Origin: Mesodorylaimus sp. YZB2_4
Lineage: Eukaryota; Nematoda; Enoplea; Dorylaimida; Dorylaimidae
NCBI GenBank assembly: GCA_030248295.1
Contig: JASANH010001508.1
Location: 744,001-808,000 of the forward strand
Reading direction: 5' to 3'
Length of the DNA: 64,000 nucleotides
The first letter of the stretch is position 1. Each line of letters begins with the position of its first letter. Positions 10,745 to 21,128 of this stretch are shown here, piece after piece. Below the pieces are notes generated by a model. That model was given only the letters and a program-made list of their open reading frames with translations. It did no database searches and was not told the origin of the DNA. The position numbers were made by a program, and so were the translations under genes.

Positions 10745-11105
10745 GCCGCGGTGGTGCAATGGTTTGGCATTGGTCTCTCGGTATTGCGAGCGGTGGGCTC
10801 GTCCCGGGTTCGATCCCCGCTGATGGAGGTCGGTTTGCGAGCCATAAACACTCGCTGACCTTGCACGCCAGGTCGTGGGTGACTCACCCGTTACTGGTGG
10901 GGTACTCGAGTGGAGACAGTCCGGCTGTCTTCAGGGACCACCCGCCAACGCCCGAGGAAGTCGGTCCAGGATACCCTCGCGTGGAGGTGCTCCTAGTGGG
11001 TCATAGTGTGCTGGTCCCCGCATAGCCGTGCTTATAAGGTTTGACTGCTGGCCGGTTATAGGCTAATCGGGCATCGGCCCAAAAACTTTTTTCTTTAAAA
11101 AAAGT
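10745..11105 (+). repeat. SINE-A, full-length tRNA-derived copy
   Basis: The head contains a Pol III A-box-like stretch (GTGGTGCAATGG at about 10751) and a B box (GGTTCGATCCC, about 10807-10817), as in tRNA-derived SINEs. The body shares long stretches with 25965-26355 (GTTTGCGA(G/A)CCATA, CTCGCTGA, CGCGTGGAGGTG, CTGGCCGG). The 3' end finishes in A/T-rich sequence around 11085-11105. Confidence 0.8.
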
Positions 11106-11796
11106 TGCATCTGTTTAGGATGCCAAATATCGATTTTGATTTCGCCGTGAGTTCACTTTTTCTTGGAAAACTGTCATTTAGTTTTCTGACCAGCATCCTC
11201 AGCCCATGAATCTAGCAGCTACCGTCTATCAGCTAGATTTAGAGCACTAAAAAACATGGCCTTCGTTTTCGAGCGGCTACCAAATTCTCCATAAAAAGCT
11301 CCCATCATGGACAAATTGAGAATTTAAACTCCCGCTTTTTGAAATCGAACTCTTCGAACATGCAAATCAAATTCGTGACGGTTCGTTGAGAGCACTTCAA
11401 AGTTTAAGAATTTTATTTTATTTGCTGAGTATTTTGTGGTGTTTTCCAATCGACCATTATTTTATTTATACTTGTACATAAATCGATTGACTAAAATATC
11501 AGATACGCATTTAATTGGTAAGAAAAATTAATTAATTGTAGCGTAACTTTGTTTTCCCACTTGAATCCTAATATTTCCCTGGTGACTTTTTGGCGTTCGG
11601 AAACCGTATAATCCGGGTCGGTCTCTTTTGCTGGCAAAAGTCTGGTTGAAAAGTCTGAGTTTCGGTTCGGCCTGCAGTACAGTACTGAGTATTCGTTACG
11701 TTTCAAGTGTTCTGTGTTCTTCTTGTATAGTGAACTCGGCTGAAGGAGATAGCCTATTAATTGTACATTGGTCGTTTTTCCTGCTTACCATGAGCG

Positions 11797-14700
11797 ATGT
11801 ATATCAGTTCGGCGCGGCTGAGTTTGCGCTCGCCTGTGGAAAATCGTGTCTTGGTTGGTAAGTTAAGATTGCTTTTCGATTCCAGCTTATCCTAAACCTC
11901 ATCCTTTATAGGTAACGAGAGAAAGCCTGAAGAGATTATTCCATGGTCCAGCAACGTAATGATTGAGAATGGTAATGCAGAATCGGCGAATTCGCCTTTT
12001 TACCCATCTGTTGCTCAACGAATCGCTGTTTGGCACAATTTGACAACGGAAACTAGCCGTGCACCCAGCGAGTAAGTGACCGGCCTGGCATAGTAGGCGC
12101 ATGTGGATCCTGTTCCTAGATCCAATCTGTTAGCATTTTACCTTTTTTTGTACATATAACTTTTTAGGTGCGATTCATTGGCGGACCCTTCTGCAATGGC
12201 GCACATGGAGTCGCCGACAATAGTTGCAGTTGGCCACGAGGAAAGTCACATGGCCGACGAAAGCAGTCAGTCGTTCGTAGATCATCTAATGACGGAGCTA
12301 ACGTCTTCAAGGAAACGAAATAAAAAAGTATGTTGTCTCTTGCGTAAAACTGCATGAAAAACATGACCCTTAGAGCGTAGTGGCAAGCGTTAGAAACAGA
12401 ATACATAATTGCTGTTTTTATTCTTTCACAATGTGGATTGCGAAAGAATAAAAACACACGCCTCTACAAAACGTGGAGGACAAAACATGGTACGGAACTT
12501 GAAACACCTGCTGCTCGCCAATTATGGCATGGCGGGGCGTAACGTAATCTTATATTTTTCTGAGCTCACTCTCGAGTGCATCCTACAGTATGTTACTTTC
12601 GCTAGCGAACATATTCGTCCTAAGACTGCCCTCTTACGATTTTAGCTGGCTTTAAAACTTGCGAATGTGGAACGGCAAGTACAACAAATGCAAATCGATC
12701 AACGACTTCGTGACGATCGATTGGAATCAATGGTCGCCTCCCGAGTTGCAGGTTTGTGGATTGTTGGATATGCATTACTGTATAACCTCGCCTGTACTGT
12801 AAGCCTGGGGCTTTAGTTTTAGGATGATTTTGATTAGGAGCCATGTCTAGGATAGGGGAAGGTGGGTGTGTCGGTTAATAAGTTGTCAAGGATATGCTTA
12901 ATTCTTGCCCCTATGGAAATTAAGTATCATTGCTAGCATACGCATCTTTTTTTACACCATTTTAGCATCGGACATGGGCTGTAAAGGGAAGGACAAAATT
13001 TTCTGGGCTATGCACAAAATTTTAATCCACATCTTACCGTCTGGAATCTAAAAAAAGCATTCACTAGAGATTTCTAGTTTCGAGACCCCTCTTAAATGAG
13101 TGCTCTTTTGATGCTCCATCGATTTTTATGTAAGCCTTCTTGTCTTGTTCACTGATCATTAAAAAGAAAAAAATGTGATGTGCTTATCAAGGAACTGTGC
13201 ATTGTGCCAGCATCCACCGATCGAGGGGGTGGATCGGTTCCCGATCTGACCCAACTGCTGGATCGGCAACTAAAATTTTTCTCGCTTTATCTGCTGGGAG
13301 TAGCATATTAAGATGAGAAAGTCCCGTTTTTTCTCTCAAATCAGCGTTTAATCCCACTTTAGGCGCTGGTGAATTCTGCTGTGTCCTTTGGAGTGTTGTG
13401 ATGGAGAGTTACAGCGAAGAAACAGTGCAGGTTGGTGAGGACTCAGTGCCAAAGACGTCATCCCCACCAATCTTGTATTCTATGAAGCGGATCGGCCAGA
13501 TCGAGTCGGGATCAGGCCGATCCAGACCCTGAATCGGATCGGGATCCGGGCCTAGGGTAGGATCGGTCGATGCTGGAAGTGAGTGAGAAGTGAAAATTAC
13601 ATCACTTTATTGGGGGGGGGGGGGGGGGGAAAGAAGACGATTCAGTAGTGATAGTGAGTTGGAGCAAGCAGCTAAGGTCTCTTCGGGTGGGACTAGATAC
13701 GACATAGGTAGGTTTATTGTGTGCACATCGTCTCAAAAATCTTCTTACTTTATTTCCATATAATATGTGTGTGTGTGTGTGTGATGATTCCTTGTTTGAA
13801 GATAAATAGTTCCTTGGAAAGAAAAGTCAAGAAATATTTGTTTGAAGACTTGTTGGGCATCAAGTATAGTAGACAGGTGTGTGGGGCAGTCCCCTGGGAA
13901 GGTATTCAAAAGAGCATAGGCCTAATAAGTGCAGGCCCTAAAGTTTCAATTCGTTATTGTTTTTATAGGGTCAACCATCCTTATGGCTTTATGCCAGGGT
14001 AGTTCTGAAGCTAGGGCTGACAAGCGAGTGTTCCAAATATACATCAGTCTCTTCTTTCAGATGCTCTCAGTGCCTTAATGATTGATCGATCGTCAGAATC
14101 ATCAGACAGTGCCAATTTTACGCCTCACTCCCAGGTGAGTTGTATGTGAAGTTTGAGTGAGTATGATGCATAGAATATTTGGACTCCCAGTAAGAATCTG
14201 CTTTCTAGTTCTAATTCTTCAAACCACATCAGGCTAGGAGGGCTAGCAACTGGCCCATGATCCGCGCCCAGCCTTAGGTTATCGCCTACGAAGGAGGGAT
14301 AGGCCAGTTAGACCGTAAGAAGTGGGTATCAGTTTTGGGACACGACACATCCGGTCAGGGTGCAGTGGAGTCTCAGGGTGCCATTTTGGTGGCTGTGAGG
14401 TGGATCCAGGAAGGGTGGTTGTGAACATCATAACTAACGCAAGGTCCTGGCTGACCTTGCTAGTTAGATACCATCCAGATGGTTCTAGAGACGGGACCCT
14501 AATGGCGAAATATTGGGCCCTCGAACAGCAGCCGGTTTCACGGTCATCATGTGAGGAACTTGGGTCCAAGGTGGGTTCGTGCGGGAGGAATAGTGCATAG
14601 TTTGTCAGAGATGATAGTCCCGCGTGCTAATGCTGTGGGCAGAACTGCGTCAGTTCTCTGCTTGTTTGCATTTTCGGCTTAGGTCCATAATCGAGTTGTC

Positions 14701-17700
14701 ATTGTGTTGACCAGTGTTTGTATTCAGGACCTGGCAGTGGTGAAGAACCCGCGAGTGGAAAATGCGAAGTTGGTGGACGAGTGTCAATCGATTTTGTCTT
14801 ACATACGGGATCACGGTTGTCAATTGCCCGTTTTGGAGTCGTATAATCAAGTGAGTATGTTTGAATATTTTAACAAGGAGACCACCCCTGAGAGTATAAG
14901 TAGGGAGAGGCAGCGCGTGATTTGCCGCGAGGGCGTTTATAGTAAGCCGAGTGGTTGGACGAAGGAGGCACCGTCTCGCTCGTAGTCGAAGCTTTGGGTT
15001 GGCCTGGTACGGTGTCTGTTTGCTTACGACGGCGACGAGGATGGCAATGACGCGGTTGCGGAGCTCGGCGACTGTTTGCTCAAAAGGTTGTCGACCGCTT
15101 TCAAGCCAGTTTCTCGTCGTGCATTTGGCTGCGCCTCGGTCGTTCTTTCTCCATCGAGCTCTCAACAAGCTCCGGCGGCCATCGTCGTCGCAGAAGAGCA
15201 AGAGATAGTAAGCAGGCAGAAGAGACGTCCAAAGCGGCCGAGATCAATTCGTAGGCGTGCTGTCACTTGGAGCGTTGAAATTTAAGGATGGCTATAGTGC
15301 CGCTATCGCGCTCGAGATCGAGCTCGGTTCTGAAAAGAAACGAAAATACTCACGCGGCAGTTATTAGCCTGTCGAGTATACTGTAGGACAAAGCAGATGC
15401 CAATTCGGTGCCCAACACAATAAGACTGTTGGTCTTTGTGACTCGGAGTTATAGTTGGTTGCTGTGGAGGCTATTGTAGTGAACGAGTACAGGCTAGTCG
15501 AAATGCAGAGTTGGGTGGAAAAGGAACACGGCGACATCGATCGTACAAATAACTGATGACAAGCTTCTGTAAACTTAGTTCAGTTTGCGTGAAGATATGT
15601 TTGCATTCGGCGCCGGCTTGGGTCACAACACAAAACCAAACCAATGCAGAACCGAATTGAAGCTGGCCTTTTCAGGGGCATCGAAAGAGAGAGGGAGAGG
15701 GAGAGAATGTGAAGAGAGAGAACGGAGATGTTTGTTGAGTAATCGTTGGTCAAACAGCTGCAGTTTGCTCTAGCTCCTTTTCGCTGGCGTGTAATTGCGA
15801 TTTAATCTCTGTGCATATTTGCAGTGAACGTTGTCGGCAAATTTACTCATCGAAGGCGGTAATCGCCCGTAGGGCTCGCGCCGCGCGCTCGATGCTCATC
15901 GCATGGCTCAAACGTTGCTTTTGCTTTAGTTGCGTACGGTGTCATTCTTTGTTTCTCGCTCACCAACTGATCAAGTCTTTGATTTTTTGGTGGCGATTAC
16001 GTAATTGGAACATTTTCCTGGGTGGGAGAGGATGGGGGCAGTATTGGTCGAAGGTTTGGATTATCGATCGATTGAATTATGATTAATTTGGTGTTGGATC
16101 GGAGGAAGCGTGGTGAGCGGTGTACAGTATTCGTGGGGGTTACAGTAGCAGGCCGGGATGGGAGTGGATTATTTTTCATGGTGTTGGTATGATTTCATTA
16201 CTCAGATGAGTTGGATATGGTTTTGGAGGGAGACAATGGAGTCGACTCGGATGGATGCCAATTGCGGATATTCGTTTTGGCTTGAACGTGGCCTTGCGTC
16301 GTTGTTTTACTCGTCTATCATTGGTTGGCTAAAACGTACGAAAGGATAAATGCCGGTGGTAGACGGTTACGGGGGCCTTGGACAAACAAAGGTCTCCAAT
16401 TTCTCTTCTCCCGGTTTCGCTTTCGTTGATGATTGCCTCAATAATTGAGAAGGAAAGAAGGAAAGCTATGAAAAATCGATCGGGTCGGTTCCGTATTTCT
16501 TTGGTGTCAGCGGGGATAAGTCGGGCGGCGTGGCTACAGTAGGCGCCGAAGGGTCCATTTGTGGTTGGCTACCTTGGATCTGGCTCATTTTAGAAAGAGC
16601 ACGATAACAAGATCAGCGATCGGGGCTGCTGTGTGCTGTTTGATCAATTGTAACGCGTGTTTGGCCCGAGGGCTTCGGGCGATCGATGGGTCCTTTTAAT
16701 AATGTCGGATGGAGGGATAGTCGATTCGACTTAATAGCCGCTCCCCGCCTTGGGCCAACCGAGGTCTGGTCAGAGTGAATAACCTGGTCGGCGAGGAATG
16801 TTTTCGGTTGGTTTAGAGGCGGTTACAGTAATCCTCAGACATGGGTCGGCGAATGGAGAAAAGCGTTTCTGGCGGATGCGAATGGAAACTACGAGGTGGT
16901 CTCGGCGGGTCGTTTCGTAGCGTAGCCGTAGAATAAACAGACCACCTTTGGGCGACCTGTTGTCTCCAGCACTTAAGCAAACATGGAACGAGGCTGGGTG
17001 CGACAGGTTTCCCTTCGGCCAGACGAGTGTGTTTGCTTTGACCAAGCCGAGTTCTGGCTCCATTTTCCGTCTACCTACAACAAGCCACACGTTGGCCTCG
17101 CAGACGCTTTTGCTCCAAAATACCTCCTTTCTGGAGGATGCAAACGGATGCCGTTGACGGACTGCGCCACATTTTATTAAAAGGACACAGCTAAAAACAG
17201 ACCAAAGTGTTCTCTTGCATATCCGATTTCTGACGTCTACTAAAATGCGTACACGCCTGGCGCGCAGTGAAAAATAGGCCGGCCTAGTACAGTAATCTAT
17301 TGTGCGCAGGGTCTTTATTTGATTTCTTTTCAGGACGAGGTTCGACCTTCGAGCAGACCATGTACGCGCGATGTGGGCACGGATGCGAGAAAGTGCGATG
17401 ATGAGGAGGCGAAGGAGGACGGGTAGGTTGAACAATTAGCCCGGGCCCCGGGCCCCCTGACTGGGTGGTCCCCACGTTTGTTTTTCGGATTGGCCCGTTT
17501 AGTCGAATGCTCGTGTTTGCTTACGGCTTTGCCCTCTTCTTTATGTGGGCGTTTGAGGAGAGGCCACCAAGATAGTCGTCCACACTGCGTAGGTGGTCTG
17601 GTTTGAGGAACAGAGCCCGTGAGAACGTGATAACAATGGCCAAACATACTTTGGGACAGGATGCGCGGGAAAGTCAAAAAATGGGGTTATGCATGAATAA

Positions 17701-18331
17701 AGCAGTGACGCAGGCGGTGTGTAAATAGAGCTGGTTATTTTAGGAATCATCAGTTGGAGCTGGCTTTGTCCAATGCAAATCGTGAATTGATAATTGAGAA
17801 TGCCAAACTGCAGGAGAAAGTGGAGGAATCGGAAACCAATTCGCGTCGTGCCGAAGATGAATCGAATCGATTACGAGTGGAATTGGAGAATTTCAAGAAC
17901 AGAAATGTGACTGGTTTGGAGGAAGAGAATGCTCGGTTGAGTTCGGATTTGGAGAAATTGAGACGACGTTCAGAGCAAACCGAGGCCAAATGGGAACGCG
18001 AGTTGTACGAGTTGCGTTCCAAGTACCAAGCGGCCGACGAGGAGAATTTCCGCTTGGCCGAAGAGCTTCAGGCGCTTCGACGACAGTTGGCCCATCAAGC
18101 TGCGGATAGTGCTCGGGAGGACGAGTTGGCCAGTGTCGCCGAACGGGCCAAGGTGCTGGCCGAGGAGAACAAACAATTGATGGGGAAAAATGAAGAGTAA
18201 GTGCAATTTGGGGCGAGTTTTAGAAAACAGGAGTTAATTAAGGATTGTTTTTTTGCAGGCTCAAACGTCTGGTCACTGTGCTTCGTAGAAAGTTGAGCGC
18301 CGTGAATGCTGGTGCGACGTGTTCGAAATAA
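11797..18331 (+). CDS. Coiled-coil protein of unknown function
   Basis: Nine exons: 11797-11857, 11912-12071, 12168-12327, 12646-12751, 14061-14134, 14728-14850, 14986-15207 (less certain), 17754-18196, 18259-18331. Phases agree throughout and give 473 residues (399 without the 74-codon exon 7). The N-terminus has the motif LRSPVENRVLVGNERKPEE, the middle is polar and probably disordered, and the last 170 residues are a strong heptad coiled coil (ELIIENAKLQEKV, RLSSDLEKLRRRSE). I do not recognise a family. An earlier ATG at 11790 leads to a stop just after the first splice, so 11797 is chosen. The stop codon overlaps an AATAAA word at 18327-18332. Intron 4 contains a MITE and intron 7 is 2.5 kb. 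A structural or scaffolding role is the most that can be inferred. Confidence 0.75.
13207..13576. mobile_element. MITE-like element with terminal inverted repeats
   Basis: The left end reads CCAGCATCCACCGATC and the right end GATCGGTCGATGCTGG, whose complement (CCAGCATCGACCGATC) matches the left end with one mismatch. The interior is non-coding and rich in GGATCGG. A related copy in the same orientation lies near 30980-31312. It sits in an intron of the coiled-coil gene. No transposase is present. Confidence 0.65.
13612..13783. repeat. Poly-G run and GT microsatellite
   Basis: A pure G run of about 18 bases lies at 13612-13629 and a (TG)n stretch at about 13766-13783, both in intron 4 of the coiled-coil gene. 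These are simple sequence repeats that are prone to length error in assembly. Confidence 0.8.
15208..17753. other. Large intron of the coiled-coil gene
   Basis: A 2.5 kb stretch between exons 7 and 8. It contains a purine-rich run (GAGAGAGGGAGAGG near 15687) and a minus-strand open frame of 221 codons at 16770-17435 that resembles no family and has no initiating context or partner exons. CTACAGTA-like words recur here. I see no gene or named repeat. Confidence 0.45.
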
Positions 18332-19255
18332 ATTGTGCGTGCTGAGCCGTGAGACCATGCGATGACAGGGCGGGGTGCTGGGGGTTGATGATAATGGCTC
18401 ATTTAGTGGAGGCGTGAACTGTGCTCTCGGTTATTGTTTTCGTTTATGGCTAGGGTTTAATGCCTGAGGGGAAATGGGGGTCTGTGTAAGAGCAATTTTT
18501 ATGTTCCCGGCGTCCGCCCATTTATTTCCATTATCACCCTCGGCCCGTATTGTACGCGTGTTCGTAGTACATATGTTATTGGTGCTGCGTGCAGACACGG
18601 TCCGTCCTGGGTAATCTATACGTACATGTTTTTCCATGTATGCGCTTTTTGGGTGGTGCCCCGAAGGAAGAATAGATTGATCGGGTCGTCATTTTTGGCC
18701 CAGGTGCAATGTTAGGTCCTCGGAGACAATAGGCCATTAAGGCCGGAACACGTGCGGCCGTATTGCTTGGGGCGACGGCCAACAGCTGCGCCAAATCGGG
18801 GCCAAGACGAAGCGAAAGAGGCACTGAGTTTATTGGAAATAACTGCATTAAAGTTCTGATGGCGTGCTGATTGCTATGGTTGCCAATGAGGACATTTACA
18901 GAATCCCGCACGACACTCAGCCAACTGGTATGACACTTGGGTAACTGATAACGGACCTAGCAACTGCATGTACATACAATCCTCGTCGAGTACTCGCACT
19001 CCAATCACTCCTCATCCTATTCACAACACGGTCAACACGGTGCTGCACAAACAAAAACTTGGTCCCGAAATTTACCCAAAAATTAAAAAACTGAGAAACC
19101 CATTCATATAAACACAAAACGCGTACTCGCTTCCTTATGCTCTGTACACTAATTTGGCACGTTTCGCTCGAAATGGTATTTGATATGGCTCGGGTGAAAT
19201 GGGCCTAACTCACTTGAACGAACTGGGACGACGGGCCGTGCTCGCCGGTCGAAGC
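18332..19255. other. Intergenic between converging genes
   Basis: About 920 bases between the stop of the plus-strand coiled-coil gene and the stop of the minus-strand forkhead gene, so it should hold both 3' UTRs. No additional coding signal was recognised. A 111-codon minus frame at 18576-18911 looks like chance. Confidence 0.45.
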
Positions 19256-21128
19256 CTACAGGTTTGCAGCCGAGCCTGGATTGCTGGACGAGTAGAGCGT
19301 GTGGTAATATCCGCCGCTAACGCCGAGGTCCGTGGCGGCACTCTGGGCGGCCATGGACGATCCGAGCTGGGACATCATCGGGCTCAGTGCCCCGTAGCCG
19401 CCGGCCATGTGTTGTTGGTGATGGGCGTGGTGCTGATGTTGAGCCGATTGGGTGACATTGGGTGGCGCGTGTCCGTAGTATTGCGAAGTGTAATCGGCTC
19501 CGATGCCCGCATTTTTGGACGAATCGATCAAGCTCGTGATGCTGAATGGGTGCGGGAAAGGTTGGTGGGGCGAGGCGAAGGCGTCCATGCCGCCGTAGGG
19601 CGAGAAATAAGGCGGTTGATGATGAAGGTGGTGAGCTGACTGGTGAGGGTGCTGACCACCCAGTCCCGCTTGACCGTAGCTGATCACCGAGGCCGGTTGA
19701 GCCAAACCGGACTCGTGTGCGCCCGAAATACGAATATCCGGTTTGATATCCAATGCTTTCTGCATGGCCGATTGTTGCTGCGGCTGCGGTCGATGCTCGG
19801 ACGCATCGCTCGATGGCCGCACCAAACCACCCTCCTCAGCGCTCTTTCCCAGCGAATCATTTGCGCACGCCTCCGACGTGCTCATGATCACCGTTTGACT
19901 TTCCGACATCTGCAAGCACCAAAAAAAAGATTTCGTCATTGGACTGATTCTTTTTTTGAACTCGTTTTCTGTTTGAACTAGAATGTTGGCAATAACTTTT
20001 TTAGGATGGCAGGGTGAATGGGACTTCCATTCTCGTACGTTGGACTGTAGTTGGAAGGAAAAGGTGATGAAAAATGGGGACTAAGAGGCGGTGAGCTTAC
20101 CCTTTGTTTTCGTTCTTCGTCCCTTTGCTGTTGCTGATTTTGTTGTGGCGGCATATCGAGACAGTTCTGCGAATCGTCGCTGCTCATTCCTCCACGATCT
20201 TCGGAGTGTTCGTGATCGCTCTGCGACGTGGTCGAATGTTCGCCTTTGACGCTTTTGGCCGACGATCGTCCGTTCGAGTCTTTCTTGTCGACCTTGAAAC
20301 GTTTTTGTCGACGCAAATAGCATCCGTTTTCGAACATATTACCACACTCGCCGTGCAATGTCCAGAAGCTGCCTTTTCCGGGTTTGTCGGGTGTTCGCGG
20401 GACTTTGACGAAACAATCGTTGAATGACAAACTGTGACGTATGCTATTTTGCCAACGTTGTTGATTTTGGCGATAATAAGGAAATAAATCCATGATAAAT
20501 TGATAAATTTCGCTCAGCGTTAACATTTTGTTGGCCGATTGTTGTATGGCCATAGTGATGAGCGAAATGTAGCTGTAGGGCGGCTTGGCGTGAGTGTAGC
20601 TGCGCCTGCGCAAAAACGGGTTCCCGTTAGAAGAACATTCTTAGTGGCATACTGTAGTGCCTACCTGTAAGCCTTATCGTTTCGCCGTTGAGCCATTGCG
20701 GCAGCGGCGGCTGCCGCGGCCGATGAAGCATTGGCGGCCGAGGCAGCCCCGGGCGGTCCGGCGGCCATGGCCGACTGTCCGTTCCTACTCAATGGGCTGA
20801 TCAGTTCCGATCCGGTCACAGTGGCCGTCGAGGATGGAACTCCGATAGAGACGGCCACGGGTCCGATGTTGGCCATGGTCCCGTAACTGTTCAGCGACGA
20901 CCCCCCTAACGTTGAACTCATTCCGGAAAAAGCTGGCATTCCGGCGTAGGTAGTGGACAGGCCTGGAACTCCTCCAGCGCCCATGGCTCCCAAATTGGAA
21001 CCAGCGTAGGATCCGAGACCGCCCTGACTGCCGTAAGCTCCCGAGGCGGCCAAAGCGGCCGAATTTCCGTAAGCTAGACTCGTAGGATCGCCGCCCGTAT
21101 GACAACTGTACTCTGGTGGAAGAAGCAT
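19256..21128 (-). CDS. foxA: Forkhead transcription factor FoxA / PHA-4 type
   Basis: Three coding exons: 21128-20665, 20605-20101, 19909-19256; 540 residues. The forkhead DNA-binding domain spans about residues 155-258 and is FoxA-class: [20 protein letters not shown], recognition helix region [16 protein letters not shown], then [10 protein letters not shown] and [14 protein letters not shown]-terminal to it is the FoxA conserved region II-like motif [12 protein letters not shown] at about 443-454. The N-terminus is glycine/alanine-rich and the C-terminus histidine/glutamine-rich. FoxA proteins are pioneer factors for gut and pharynx development. A TTTTTTCAG acceptor lies directly against the ATG at 21128, implying a 5' UTR intron or spliced leader addition. 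Reading through the last donor at 20100 stays open for 40 more codons, so an alternative C-terminus is possible. Confidence 0.95.

Noticed and set aside
10498-10887. Upstream in-frame extension of the BAR-domain protein by about 130 codons
   Set aside because: The extension runs antisense through a SINE head and has no BAR-like or low-complexity character shared with the gene.
14650-15201. 183-codon minus-strand frame
   Set aside because: Opposite exons 6 and 7 of the coiled-coil gene, whose plus-strand frame fits the splice phases.
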